Below are positions 34,744 through 42,961 of a DNA stretch of 64,000 nt, piece by piece. The DNA comes from Pseudomonas reinekei (lineage in GTDB: Bacteria > Pseudomonadota > Gammaproteobacteria > Pseudomonadales > Pseudomonadaceae): positions 28,782 through 92,781 of the forward strand of contig NZ_MSTQ01000021.1 of NCBI RefSeq assembly GCF_001945365.1, read 5' to 3'. Made by a program: the position numbers and the translations under genes. Numbering within the stretch: position 1 is the first letter of the stretch; each line of letters opens with the position of its first letter. The notes beneath the pieces were generated by a model. That model saw only the letters and a list, made by a program, of their open reading frames with translations. It did no database searches and was not told where the DNA came from.

Positions 34744-34881
34744 CTATTGCCGGGATTGCCTGTGTCCGCCCCGAGCGACTCGGGCGGCTGCAAATAAAGG
34801 GTCAGACCCTTGCGGGTCATTGGCGGGGGCGACAGAAAAAACACCCCTGGCGGAGAACTGGAAACGGATTGCGGCGTTCAT
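34744..34881 (-). CDS. Candidate 45 aa small ORF in the aroP leader
   Basis: AAAAAGGGAGGCGCAATG is a strong ribosome site. The 45-codon frame gives a peptide with an Arg-rich C-terminus (AAARVARGGHRQSRQ) and no membrane segment. It begins about 40 bases downstream of a candidate promoter start, itself downstream of the two PhhR-box-like sites. No family is recognised; the coding status is uncertain. Confidence 0.35.
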   Translation of the reverse strand: MNAAIRFQFSARGVFSVAPANDPQGSDPLFAAARVARGGHRQSRQ

Positions 34882-34927
34882 TGCGCCTCCCTTTTTGTTA
34901 TGCACCTGCACGACAGGCATGGCGCGC

Positions 34928-34956
34928 ATAACACCTTGCATGGGGCGCGAAAACAA
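34928..34956 (-). promoter_or_regulatory. Candidate sigma-70 promoter of the aroP leader
   Basis: On the minus strand TTGTTT, a 17-base spacer, then TGTTAT. It is placed 41 bases downstream of the nearer PhhR-box-like site, suitable for activation. A second -10-like TACAAT occurs at 34696-34701 with a poor -35. Confidence 0.35.
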
Positions 34957-34996
34957 GCGGGTTAGAGAGGTGGAAGAAGCTCCGGAGAGAGTTGAG

Positions 34997-35014
34997 CGTA
35001 AAAATTTTCTTACG
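34997..35014. promoter_or_regulatory. PhhR/TyrR-box-like site 1 upstream of aroP
   Basis: CGTAA-N8-TTACG is a perfect inverted repeat containing GTAA-N8-TTAC, the same core and spacing as the site before phhA. Confidence 0.5.
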
Positions 35015-35058
35015 ACATCCGCGAAGCTGAGGTTTCACGGGACTAATCTGCGAATTCC

Positions 35059-35074
35059 GTAAGATTTTCTTTAC
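35059..35074. promoter_or_regulatory. PhhR/TyrR-box-like site 2 upstream of aroP
   Basis: GTAA-GATTTTCT-TTAC repeats the core of site 1, with centres 61 bases apart, about six helix turns. Two sites on one face are typical of TyrR-family control. Confidence 0.5.
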
Positions 35075-35125
35075 AAGGCGTAATTCAGTCTTTCCACTTC
35101 GGACAATTCGTTGTGGCGACTGGCG

Positions 35126-35153
35126 CTTTCGCGAGCAGGCTCGCTCCCACAAG
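35126..35153. repeat. Single REP copy
   Basis: TTTCGCGAGCAGGCTCGCTCCCACAAG matches one REP arm exactly; no inverted partner is seen within 100 bases. Confidence 0.85.
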
Positions 35154-35233
35154 GGATCGCATTTCTATGGAACAAACCGGTCTCCTGCTCGCGTAGGCGC
35201 CCCCCGAATACACCACAGGGCTAAAATCAGGCA

Positions 35234-35267
35234 CAAAAAAACGCCAACCCGAAGGTTGGCGTTTTTT
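35234..35267 (-). terminator. Terminator after rluB
   Basis: AACGCCAACC-CGAA-GGTTGGCGTT is a perfect stem with a tetraloop and U-tracts on both strands. It lies 17 bases beyond the rluB stop. Confidence 0.9.
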
Positions 35268-35283
35268 ATCAAGCGCTTACTGA

Positions 35284-36501
35284 TTACTCAGGCTTGCGAC
35301 GACCAAAGCCCGGACGCTGACCCGAACCGGCCGGTGCACCACGGCGCTTGCCCGACGGGGTATCACCGTCGACCAGCTTGATCCCCGGACGCTTCGGCGC
35401 CGGCTTGGCCGGACGCTTGGTGTCGGCTGGACGATCCGCTACCGGCGTCCCACGTCCTTCGCCACGCTCGGTACGACCAGTGGCCGGACGCGGCGTACGC
35501 GGTCCGCGTTCACCGTCCTGACGGGCAGCAGGCTTGCGACCCGGACGCTCGCCTTCGATCTGCGGCTCACGGCTTGCGCGCGGCGCGGCCGGTGCGGCGG
35601 TGCCAGCAGCAGGACGCAGAGTACGTACGCGCTCGGTCTTGGCCATCGGCCGCGACGATTTGCGCTGCATCCGGTCAAGCTTGTCTTTGCTCTTGGCGTT
35701 CATCTGCGGCATCGCGACCGGCGTCAGGCCGACTTCGGCACTCAGAATGTCGACTTCGTACTGGCTCATTTCGCGCCAGCGGCCCATCGGCAGGTCGGAG
35801 TTGAGGAACACCGGACCGAAACGCACGCGTTTCAGACGGCTGACCACCAGGCCCTGGGATTCCCACAGGCGACGCACTTCACGGTTGCGACCTTCCATCA
35901 CCACGCAGTGATACCAGTGGTTGAAACCTTCTCCACCGGGTGCCTGTTTGATGTCGGTGAATTTGGCCGGGCCGTCTTCGAGGACAACGCCAGCCTTCAG
36001 GCGCTCGATCATCTCGTCATCGACTTCGCCACGCACGCGTACCGCGTATTCACGGTCCATTTCGTAGGAAGGGTGCATCAGGCGGTTGGCCAGCTCACCG
36101 TCGGTGGTGAACATCAGCAAACCGGTGGTGTTGATGTCGAGGCGACCGATGTTGATCCAGCGGCCTTCTTTCGGCTTTGGCATCTTGTCGAACACGGTCG
36201 GGCGACCTTCCGGGTCGACACGGGTGCAGATCTCGCCATCGGGCTTGTTGTACATGATCACGCGGCGGACCGACTCGGCAGCCTCTTCGCGCTTGATCAC
36301 CTTGCCATCGATGGTGATGGCATCGTGCATGTCGACGCGCTGGCCAAGGGTGGCGTCTTTGCCGTTGACCTTGATGCGGCCGTGGCTGATCCAGGCTTCC
36401 ACATCACGGCGCGAGCCGACGCCGATACGGGCGAGGACTTTCTGCAGTTTTTCGCCTGCCGGGCCGATTTCCTGGTCGTCTTTCTGGTCTTTGATACTCA
36501 T
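35284..36501 (-). CDS. rluB: 23S rRNA pseudouridine synthase RluB
   Basis: This 405 aa protein has an N-terminal S4 RNA-binding domain (KLQKVLARIGVGSRRDVEAWI, about 18-38) and the pseudouridine synthase domain with the catalytic Asp in IGRLDINTTGLL. It makes pseudouridine 2605 (E. coli numbering) in helix 90-92 of 23S rRNA. The last 120 residues are a low-complexity Arg/Pro/Gly-rich tail not needed for the fold, as in other pseudomonads. GGGAGG precedes the ATG. scpB lies upstream across a REPIN. Confidence 0.94.
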   Translation of the reverse strand: MSIKDQKDDQEIGPAGEKLQKVLARIGVGSRRDVEAWISHGRIKVNGKDATLGQRVDMHDAITIDGKVIKREEAAESVRRVIMYNKPDGEICTRVDPEGRPTVFDKMPKPKEGRWINIGRLDINTTGLLMFTTDGELANRLMHPSYEMDREYAVRVRGEVDDEMIERLKAGVVLEDGPAKFTDIKQAPGGEGFNHWYHCVVMEGRNREVRRLWESQGLVVSRLKRVRFGPVFLNSDLPMGRWREMSQYEVDILSAEVGLTPVAMPQMNAKSKDKLDRMQRKSSRPMAKTERVRTLRPAAGTAAPAAPRASREPQIEGERPGRKPAARQDGERGPRTPRPATGRTERGEGRGTPVADRPADTKRPAKPAPKRPGIKLVDGDTPSGKRRGAPAGSGQRPGFGRRKPE

Positions 36502-36674
36502 CTGGGCACCTCCCGGTGTGTTCTGAAAACGGGGTACTCGGGCGAAGGGATCGCCGAAGGGTCGCGAATCATACGCGCATGCGGGCGTTTGCGCATCAGA
36601 GACTAGCTGAACAATCGGGACTTACGGGTTTTTCCGCCGACCGGTGGTGCGATGTTTTCCATAAATACAGCACC

Positions 36675-36764
36675 CTGTGGGGGCGAGCCTGCTCGCGATA
36701 GCGGTGTGACTGCCACAAAGATATTGAATGTGCCGCCGTCATCGCGAGCAGCCTCGCTCTCACC
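36675..36764. repeat. REPIN (REP pair)
   Basis: CTGTGGGGGCGAGCCTGCTCGCGA and its inverted partner (ATCGCGAGCAGCCTCGCTCTC, two mismatches) flank a spacer with ATATTGAATGTGCC. It lies in the 293-base gap between scpB and rluB, which shows nothing else. Confidence 0.88.
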
Positions 36765-36794
36765 GGAGAATCTCCATTGCCAGCAGGCATCGGG

Positions 36795-37784
36795 TCAGTC
36801 TTCGAATGCGCGGCGTTCGGCTTCGATGGCTTCGGCCAGGGCCAGGGCTTCGGCCTCTTCGTCGGACAACGCCGGCTCCGGTTTCGGCTGCTCCAGGGCA
36901 GCAACGGCGGCCAGGAGTTTTTCACGGGCTTCGGCAACGCCGAGGATGTCGCTTTCCTGCTCTGGTTCTGGTTCTGGCTCTGCTTCGGCTTCCGGTTCTG
37001 ACTCGATTTGCTCGACCCCGGATTCCGGCTGCGCATCACCCAGCTCCGGATCCGGCTGGAACTCCAGCCCATCGCGCAGCAAATCGTCGAAGTCGGTCTT
37101 TATCCCCTCTTCCATGCTGTCCAGCTCCAGCAACAGCGTGTGGAAACTGGTTTCTTCCTTCGGTTCTTCCGGTTCGGCGCTGGCGTCCGCCAATTCTTGC
37201 AACGATGCCGGCACAGGCGCGTCATCGAAATCGAGCACCGGATCAGGTTCCAGCTCGCGCAGTTCCGCCAGCGGTGGCAGGTCGTCGAGGTTTTTCAGGT
37301 TGAAGTGATCGAGAAACGCCTTGGTGGTGGCGAACATCGCCGGTTTGCCCGGCACGTCGCGGTAGCCGACGATGCGAATCCATTCGCGCTCCATCAACGT
37401 CTTGACGATCTGGCTGTTGACCGCCACGCCCCGCACATCCTCAATTTCGCCCCGGGTGATCGGCTGCCGATAGGCGATCAGCGCGATGGTTTCGAGCATG
37501 GCCCGCGAATATCGCTGCGGCCGCTCTTCCCACAGTCGGCCGACCCACGGCGAGAACTTCTCGCGTATTTGCAGGCGATAGCCGGAAGCCACTTCTTTGA
37601 GCTCGTACGCACGGCCGTCGCAGGATTTACCCAGAATGGTCAGGGCCTTCTTGAAAACCGCCGGTTCCGGCCGCTCGCCTTCTTCGAAGAGTTCGAACAG
37701 ACGTTCCAGGGATTGCGGCTTTCCCGAGGCCAACAGAAAGGCTTCAAGCAATGGCGCCAGCTCGCGGGGTTCACTCAGGTTCAT
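36795..37784 (-). CDS. scpB: Chromosome condensation protein ScpB
   Basis: This 329 aa protein has two winged-helix domains of ScpB (LLEAFLLASGKPQSLERLFELF; RAMLETIALIAYRQPITRGEIE) up to about residue 190. ScpB with ScpA forms the kleisin subcomplex of SMC condensin. A long acidic tail (about 200-329, with PEAEAEPEPEPEQE) is beyond the usual ~180-200 aa core and encoded by a hexamer-like repeat. It lies 11 bases after scpA. Confidence 0.92.
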   Translation of the reverse strand: MNLSEPRELAPLLEAFLLASGKPQSLERLFELFEEGERPEPAVFKKALTILGKSCDGRAYELKEVASGYRLQIREKFSPWVGRLWEERPQRYSRAMLETIALIAYRQPITRGEIEDVRGVAVNSQIVKTLMEREWIRIVGYRDVPGKPAMFATTKAFLDHFNLKNLDDLPPLAELRELEPDPVLDFDDAPVPASLQELADASAEPEEPKEETSFHTLLLELDSMEEGIKTDFDDLLRDGLEFQPDPELGDAQPESGVEQIESEPEAEAEPEPEPEQESDILGVAEAREKLLAAVAALEQPKPEPALSDEEAEALALAEAIEAERRAFED

Positions 37785-37795
37785 GATTAAACTCG

Positions 37796-38614
37796 TTATT
37801 CGGCTCGGGCTCGCACATGGATCGCGGCGAACGGCTCATTCTGCACCAACTCGACCAAGGATTCCTTCACCAGTTCGAGGATGGCCATGAACGTCACGAC
37901 AACCCCCAGGCGCCCTTCTTCAGCGGTGAACAGCTCGACAAACGGCACGAAACCGCCGCCCTTGAGCCGCTCCAGCACATCGCTCATGCGTTCGCGGGTC
38001 GATAGCGCTTCGCGGCTGACCTGATGGCTTTCAAACATGTCGCCTCGGCGCAACACCTCGGCCATGGACATCAACAACTCGGACAAACGCACGTCCGGCA
38101 ACAGCTTGCGCGCCCGCGCCTCCGGGGCGTCGAGTTTGGGCACCAGCACATCGCGACCGACGCGGCTCAGGCCGTCGATGCCTTCGGCGGCGGCCTTGAA
38201 ACGCTCGTACTCCTGCAAGCGGCGGATCAGTTCGGCACGCGGGTCGTCTTCCTCTTCTTCGACGGTTTCGGCCCGCGGCAGCAACATCCGCGACTTGATC
38301 TCGGCCAGCATCGCGGCCATCACCAGGTATTCCGCGGCCAGTTCCAGGCGCACCGACTGCATCAGCTCGACATAACCCATGTACTGGCGGGTGATTTCCG
38401 CCACCGGGATGTCGAGGATGTTGATGTTCTGTTTGCGGATCAGGTACAGCAACAGGTCGAGCGGGCCTTCGAACGCCTCGAGAAAGACTTCCAGCGCATC
38501 CGGCGGGATGTAAAGGTCCAGCGGCATTTCCATGACCGCCTGGCCATAGACCATGGCGAAGGGCAGCTCTTGCTGGGCTCCGGCCTGACTGTCGACGGGT
38601 TCTACTGCGGACAT
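37796..38614 (-). CDS. scpA: Segregation and condensation protein ScpA (kleisin)
   Basis: This 272 aa protein has the family start EAFEGPLDLLLYLIRKQNINI and the C-terminal winged helix (FVPFVELFTAEEGRLGVVVTFMAILEL in part). It bridges SMC heads. Its ATG directly abuts the yciO stop and scpB follows by 11 bases, so all are likely one operon. Confidence 0.95.
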   Translation of the reverse strand: MSAVEPVDSQAGAQQELPFAMVYGQAVMEMPLDLYIPPDALEVFLEAFEGPLDLLLYLIRKQNINILDIPVAEITRQYMGYVELMQSVRLELAAEYLVMAAMLAEIKSRMLLPRAETVEEEEDDPRAELIRRLQEYERFKAAAEGIDGLSRVGRDVLVPKLDAPEARARKLLPDVRLSELLMSMAEVLRRGDMFESHQVSREALSTRERMSDVLERLKGGGFVPFVELFTAEEGRLGVVVTFMAILELVKESLVELVQNEPFAAIHVRARAE

Positions 38615-39244
38615 CTACGCCTCGGCCATGAACGGCGTTGGATCGCCGCAACCGACGCGGATCACCTCCGGTTCGCCGTCGGCGAGGTTGATCACCGTGG
38701 ACGCCTTGATCCCGCCGAAACCGCCGTCGATGATCAGGTCGACCTGGTGCTCGAGCAATTGGCGCATTTCGTAAGGATCAGACATCGGGTCAGTCTCGCC
38801 GGGCATGATCAGGCTCACGCTCATCAACGGTTCGCCGAGTTGATCCAGCAAGGCCAACGCGATCGGATGGCTGGGCACCCGCAGGCCGATGGTGCGTTTT
38901 TTCGGGTGCAGCAATAGCCGCGGCACTTCACGCGTGGCGTTGAGAATGAAGGTGTAAGGCCCTGGCAGGTGAGCCTTGAGAATACGGAAGGTGCCGGTGT
39001 CGATCTTGGCGAACAGGCCCAATTGCGACAGGTCGCTGCAGATCAACGCGAAGTTGTGTTTGTCGTCCAGCCCACGCAAACGGCGCACGCGTTCCACGGC
39101 GACCTTGTCACCGATCTGGCAACCGATTGCATAGGAGGAGTCCGTGGGATAAATCACCACCCCGCCGCTACGAATGATCTCGACAGCCTGCTTAATCAGG
39201 CGCGCTTGCGGGTTTTCCGGATGAATCTGGAAAAATTGACTCAC
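38615..39244 (-). CDS. yciO: YciO/Sua5/YrdC-family protein
   Basis: This 209 aa protein has the YrdC-like fold with the nucleotide-site motifs GGVVIYPTDSSYAIGCQIGD (residues about 24-43), KRTIGLRVPSHP and SVSLIMPG. YciO is a Sua5/TsaC paralogue whose own physiological role is uncertain, and it is often mislabelled threonylcarbamoyl-AMP synthase. The GTG at 39244 (SQFFQIHPENPQARLIKQ follows) has AGGTAG upstream. An ATG 13 codons earlier is rejected because it would extend into the rnm stop region. It follows rnm by 13 bases. Confidence 0.88.
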   Translation of the reverse strand: MSQFFQIHPENPQARLIKQAVEIIRSGGVVIYPTDSSYAIGCQIGDKVAVERVRRLRGLDDKHNFALICSDLSQLGLFAKIDTGTFRILKAHLPGPYTFILNATREVPRLLLHPKKRTIGLRVPSHPIALALLDQLGEPLMSVSLIMPGETDPMSDPYEMRQLLEHQVDLIIDGGFGGIKASTVINLADGEPEVIRVGCGDPTPFMAEA

Positions 39245-39257
39245 ATTTTCTACCTGT

Positions 39258-40121
39258 TCAGACGGCGGCAATAACTGGGTCATGTTTGAATCGACACCAC
39301 AGGGGTGGCAGATCCTCCGGAAGCGGGCGGTACTCACCGATTTCCGACCACCCGCCTGGGCCATGGAAATCGCTGCCGGCGCTGACCAGCAGACCGAACT
39401 CGCGGGCAAGAATGGCCAGGCTGCCCACTTGGTCGGCGGGCTGGTAACCATTGACCACTTCGATCGCGTGGCCGCCTGCTTGAATATAGTCGGCAATCAG
39501 GCGACGACGCTTGCTGCGAGTGAACTCGTAATGCCAGGGGTGGGCCAGACTGACCCAGGCCTTGGCCGCGCGCAGGGTTTCGACGGTTTCTTCCAGGGTC
39601 GGCCAGTGTTGCTTGACGTCCCCTAGCTTGCCGGCGCCCAGCCATTTGCGGAACGCTTCGGCACGATCCTTTACAAGCCCTTCGCGTACCATCCAGTCGG
39701 CAAAGTGCGGCCGGGCCGGTGCATTGCCACTGTCGCCCAGCTCCTGCTGGATTTCCCGGGCGCCTTCCAGCGCGCCGGGCATGCCTTTGAGCGCCAGCTT
39801 GCGGCTTATTTCTTCGGACCGCAGCCAGCGGCCATCGTGCAATCTGGCAATCGCTTCGACCAACGGTGCGGCATTGACATCGAAACCATAGCCCAGCACA
39901 TGAATGGTCGCGCCGCCCCAGGTGCAGGACAATTCGACGCCGTTGACCAGTTGCATCCCCAGCGCATTCGCCGCTTCCCGGGCCTCGGCGATGCCTTCGA
40001 GGGTGTCGTGATCGGTCAAGGCCAGGACTCGCACGCCTTTCTCGAACGCACGCGCAACCAGTACCGCAGGCGCGAGGGCGCCATCGGAGGCCGTGCTATG
40101 GCAGTGCAAATCAACATTCAC
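39258..40121 (-). CDS. rnm: PHP-domain ribonuclease Rnm (YciV/RNase AM)
   Basis: This 287 aa protein carries PHP-domain metal motifs DLHCHSTASDG, LTDHDT, AHPWHYEF and AGSDFHGPG. RNase AM is a 5'-3' exoribonuclease that matures the 5' ends of 5S, 16S and 23S rRNA. The start is GTG at 40121 (NVDLHCHST follows); a TTG six codons earlier is possible. It heads the rnm-yciO-scpA-scpB set and is divergent from yciB. Confidence 0.88.
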   Translation of the reverse strand: MNVDLHCHSTASDGALAPAVLVARAFEKGVRVLALTDHDTLEGIAEAREAANALGMQLVNGVELSCTWGGATIHVLGYGFDVNAAPLVEAIARLHDGRWLRSEEISRKLALKGMPGALEGAREIQQELGDSGNAPARPHFADWMVREGLVKDRAEAFRKWLGAGKLGDVKQHWPTLEETVETLRAAKAWVSLAHPWHYEFTRSKRRRLIADYIQAGGHAIEVVNGYQPADQVGSLAILAREFGLLVSAGSDFHGPGGWSEIGEYRPLPEDLPPLWCRFKHDPVIAAV

Positions 40122-40208
40122 AGGGCTTTGTAACCTCAAATCAGCTGGCGCTATCGCGCGCCCATATGTTTGTTATTATGCCGCCACATCCTGCTTCTGG
40201 CTGCCACT

Positions 40209-40805
40209 GTGAAACAATTCATCGATTTCATCCCGCTCCTGCTGTTTTTCATCGTTTTCAAAATAGATCCACGGGTCGTCGACATCGCCGGCCACGAGGT
40301 AACTGTAGGCGGTATTTACAGCGCCACCGCGATGCTGATCATCAGTTCGCTGGTGGTCTACGGCGCACTGTTCATCAAGCAGCGCAAGCTGGAGAAGAGC
40401 CAGTGGCTGACCCTCGTCGCCTGCCTGGTCTTCGGCAGCCTGACCCTGGCCTTCCACAGCGAAACCTTCCTCAAGTGGAAGGCGCCAGTGGTCAACTGGC
40501 TGTTCGCCCTGGGTTTCATCGGCAGCCACTTCATCGGTGATCGCCTGCTGATCAAGCGCATCATGGGCCATGCCCTGACATTGCCGGACCCGGTCTGGAC
40601 ACGCCTGAACATCGCCTGGATCGTGTTTTTCCTGTTTTGCGGTGCCGCCAACCTGTTCGTCGCGTTCACCTTCCAGAGCTACTGGGTCGACTTCAAGGTC
40701 TTCGGCAGCCTGGGCATGACCTTGCTGTTCCTGATTGGCCAGGGCATCTACCTGTCCCGTCATCTGCACGACGCCGATACCACATCGCCAAAAACCGAGG
40801 ACTGA
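40209..40805 (+). CDS. yciB: Inner membrane septation-family protein YciB (IspZ)
   Basis: This 198 aa protein has five or six membrane helices, beginning KQFIDFIPLLLFFIVFKIDPR after a GTG start at 40209. It belongs to the YciB/IspZ family, implicated in cell-envelope integrity and septation. The upstream in-frame codons fall in a region without a ribosome site. yciI begins one base after its stop. Confidence 0.92.
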   Translation: MKQFIDFIPLLLFFIVFKIDPRVVDIAGHEVTVGGIYSATAMLIISSLVVYGALFIKQRKLEKSQWLTLVACLVFGSLTLAFHSETFLKWKAPVVNWLFALGFIGSHFIGDRLLIKRIMGHALTLPDPVWTRLNIAWIVFFLFCGAANLFVAFTFQSYWVDFKVFGSLGMTLLFLIGQGIYLSRHLHDADTTSPKTED

Positions 40806-40806
40806 C

Positions 40807-41106
40807 ATGCTTTACGCAATCATTGCCACAGACGTCGCCAACTCCCTGGAAGCCCGCCTGGCCGCACGGCCTGCGCACCTTGAGCGTCTGCAAGCGCTCA
40901 AGGGTGAAGGCCGCATCGTTCTGGCCGGTCCGCATCCGGCTGTCGACAGCAATGATCCGGGCGCAGCAGGTTTCACCGGCAGCCTGATCGTCGCCGAGTT
41001 CGATTCCCTGAGCGCCGCACAGGCCTGGGCCGACGCCGATCCGTACATCGCCGCAGGCGTCTACGCCAACGTTCTGGTCAAACCGTTCAAACAAGTCCTG
41101 CCGTAA
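40807..41106 (+). CDS. yciI: YciI family protein
   Basis: This 99 aa protein is a ferredoxin-like YCII domain protein with the His-Asp pair (GPHPAVD; ADADPY) typical of the fold. Activity is unknown for most of the family. It is translationally linked to yciB (one-base gap). Confidence 0.9.
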   Translation: MLYAIIATDVANSLEARLAARPAHLERLQALKGEGRIVLAGPHPAVDSNDPGAAGFTGSLIVAEFDSLSAAQAWADADPYIAAGVYANVLVKPFKQVLP

Positions 41107-41215
41107 CGCCCTCCCCCGCGGTGAACCTCATCGGTTCATCGCGTTCTCAATCGCTCATTATTCTCCTTTGCCGGCCGACAACTTCCCAATACTCGTATTG
41201 GAATCAGGAGTCGCG

Positions 41216-41629
41216 ATGCGCAAAGGTCCGTTGTGTCTGTTATTGGTCACGTTGTCGATCATGGCCCCCGCCCACGGTGAAGAAAGCGCCGAGGGCGGCA
41301 GTTCGACGCCTTTGTCCCTGAGCGCCGGCAGCCAGATCAACGAGTTGCAGCAGCGTTTGAAAGAAAGTGAACGGCAACGGGAAGAACTGAGCAAACAATT
41401 GCAGAATGCCGATGGCGAACGCGAAAGCGCCCAGCTGGCCCGGTTGCGCCAGGAGAACCAGCGTCTGAAGCTGCAACTCAAGGAAGCCCAGGCCGGCAGC
41501 GTGTTGCCGCGGTTGCTCACCGATCAGCAGCAGTGGTTCGTTATCGGCGCCGGGGTAGCGCTATTGGCCCTGCTCTGCGGTATCTTCGCCAGTGGTGCAA
41601 GTCGAAAACGTCGACAATGGCTAAATTGA
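41216..41629 (+). CDS. Small membrane-anchored coiled-coil protein
   Basis: This 137 aa protein has a signal peptide (PLCLLLVTLSIMAPAHG), a Gln/Glu-rich coiled coil (NELQQRLKESERQREELSKQ, residues about 42-61) and a single C-terminal membrane helix (WFVIGAGVALLALLCGIF) followed by a basic tail (RKRRQW). It looks like a C-terminally anchored periplasmic stalk, as in the SH3/coiled-coil YgiM-like family but lacking an SH3 domain. It is upstream of and close to the cpxR-like gene, so a link with envelope stress is plausible. Confidence 0.75.
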   Translation: MRKGPLCLLLVTLSIMAPAHGEESAEGGSSTPLSLSAGSQINELQQRLKESERQREELSKQLQNADGERESAQLARLRQENQRLKLQLKEAQAGSVLPRLLTDQQQWFVIGAGVALLALLCGIFASGASRKRRQWLN

Positions 41630-41636
41630 GTGAGTC

Positions 41637-42314
41637 ATGAGCGAGCTGTTACTAATTGATGATGATCAGGAGCTGTGTGAGCTGCTGAGCAGTTGGCTGA
41701 GTCAGGAAGGCTTTCAGGTCCGCGCCTGTCACGATGGCCAGAGCGCCCGTCGCGCGCTGGCCGAAACCTCGCCGGCGGCCGTGGTGCTGGATGTGATGCT
41801 GCCGGACGGCAGTGGCCTGGAACTGCTCAAGCAGTTACGCAGCGATCACCCGGATTTACCCGTGCTGATGCTCTCGGCCCGTGGCGAACCGCTGGACCGT
41901 ATCCTCGGCCTGGAACTGGGCGCCGACGATTACCTGGCCAAACCGTGCGACCCACGGGAACTGACTGCCCGCCTGCGCGCCGTGTTGCGTCGCAGTCATC
42001 CGGCGGCGGTGTCCAGCCAGCTCGAATTGGGCGATCTGTGTTTCAGCCCGGTGCGCGGCGTGGTCAGCATCGATGAAAAAGAACTGACCCTGACGGTGTC
42101 CGAAAGCCGTCTGCTCGAAGCCCTGCTCAAGCAACCCGGCGAACCACTGGACAAACAGGAACTCGCGCAAATCGCTCTCGGCCGCAAACTGACCCTGTAT
42201 GACCGCAGCCTGGACATGCACGTCAGCAACCTGCGCAAGAAGATCGGCCCACACCCCGATGGCCGTCCGCGCATTGTGGCCCTGCGTAGCCGCGGCTATT
42301 ACTACAGCCTCTGA
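41637..42314 (+). CDS. cpxR: CpxR-like response regulator (OmpR family)
   Basis: This 225 aa protein has a receiver (acidic pair at 8-10, Asp52 in VVLDVMLPDG, Lys in YLAKPCDP) and a winged-helix DNA-binding domain (LYDRSLDMHVSNLRKKIGP). CpxR controls envelope-stress genes. The assignment rests on the following periplasmic LTXXQ gene and sensor kinase, the same layout as in P. aeruginosa. Confidence 0.85.
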   Translation: MSELLLIDDDQELCELLSSWLSQEGFQVRACHDGQSARRALAETSPAAVVLDVMLPDGSGLELLKQLRSDHPDLPVLMLSARGEPLDRILGLELGADDYLAKPCDPRELTARLRAVLRRSHPAAVSSQLELGDLCFSPVRGVVSIDEKELTLTVSESRLLEALLKQPGEPLDKQELAQIALGRKLTLYDRSLDMHVSNLRKKIGPHPDGRPRIVALRSRGYYYSL

Positions 42315-42357
42315 ACCGAAAAAAGCCGGGGTTATGTCAGCCACTGATGAAATCTTC

Positions 42358-42373
42358 TTTACTCAAGCTTTAC
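42358..42373 (-). promoter_or_regulatory. Candidate CpxR box upstream of cpxP
   Basis: On the minus strand GTAAA-GCTTGA-GTAAA is a tandem GTAAA pair with a 6-base spacer, within the range of the CpxR consensus (GTAAA-N4-8-GTAAA). It lies 82 bases before the cpxP-like start. Confidence 0.6.
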
Positions 42374-42455
42374 CTACCGCTGACCGCCGCTGACCTTGAT
42401 CTCCGTAATCTGTACTCATCCGGAACGTACCGGGAATGAGACAAGGAGATTCACC

Positions 42456-42905
42456 ATGCGCAAGACTCTTATCGCTCTGATGTTCGCTGCCGCTCTGCCG
42501 ACCGTAGCCATGGCCATGCCTGAAGGCGCCGGCCCGTTGGGTGGCCCGATGGACGGCCCGCGCCACGGCGGTCAGATGCACGGCATGCACGGTAAAGGCC
42601 CGTACAGCGAGCTGGACCTGAGCCGCGAACAGCGCGAGCAGATCCGCAAGATCATGGGCGAGCAGATGCACGAGCGTAAGCAAGTGGTCGACAAGTACCT
42701 GGAAAAACTCTCGCCAGCCGACCAGAAAGCCATGAAAGACGAAATGGCCGCGAACCACAAAAAAGCCGAGGCGGATGTACGCGCCTTGCTGAAACCGGAT
42801 CAACAGAAGCAATTCGACGAGATCCAGAAAAAGAAGGCTGAGCGTCGCGCCGAATGGGCTGAATTCAAGGCCTGGAAAGCGCAACAGCCGCAAAAAGCGC
42901 AATAA
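42456..42905 (+). CDS. cpxP: CpxP/Spy-like periplasmic protein
   Basis: This 149 aa protein has a signal peptide (TLIALMFAAALPTVAMA) and an LTXXQ-like motif (DLSREQREQIRKI). The Met/His/Gly-rich N-terminal stretch (GPMDGPRHGGQMHGMHG) could bind metal ions such as copper. CpxP is a chaperone-like inhibitor of the sensor. AAGGAG precedes the ATG. It is flanked by a predicted CpxR box upstream and a terminator downstream. Confidence 0.85.
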   Translation: MRKTLIALMFAAALPTVAMAMPEGAGPLGGPMDGPRHGGQMHGMHGKGPYSELDLSREQREQIRKIMGEQMHERKQVVDKYLEKLSPADQKAMKDEMAANHKKAEADVRALLKPDQQKQFDEIQKKKAERRAEWAEFKAWKAQQPQKAQ

Positions 42906-42917
42906 TGCGTTAACGCC

Positions 42918-42955
42918 AGACCCAACGGCTGAACACCGTTGGGTCTGATGTTTTT
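42918..42955 (+). terminator. Terminator after cpxP
   Basis: AGACCCAACGG-loop-CCGTTGGGTCT is an 11-base stem, followed by GATGTTTTT. It lies between cpxP and the sensor gene. Confidence 0.85.
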
Positions 42956-42961
42956 GATCTA

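Larger units (their letters stand above)
34446..35283. other. aroP upstream leader and regulatory region
   Basis: This 838-base stretch has no gene of ordinary size. It holds two candidate leader peptides, two PhhR-box-like sites, a candidate promoter, two short palindromes (TGCGCA-GA-TGCGCA near 34660; AAGGGTC-A-GACCCTT near 34798), a REP copy and the rluB terminator. A long plus-strand reading through it has an uneven composition and no ribosome site. Confidence 0.6.

Noticed and set aside
34631..35062. 143-codon plus-strand frame in the aroP leader
   Set aside because: No ribosome site, uneven composition, and it crosses the PhhR-box-like sites and candidate promoter on the other strand.
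42315..42357. Possible stem after cpxR as a terminator
   Set aside because: GAAAAAAGCCGGGGTTATG has no paired arm of useful length.
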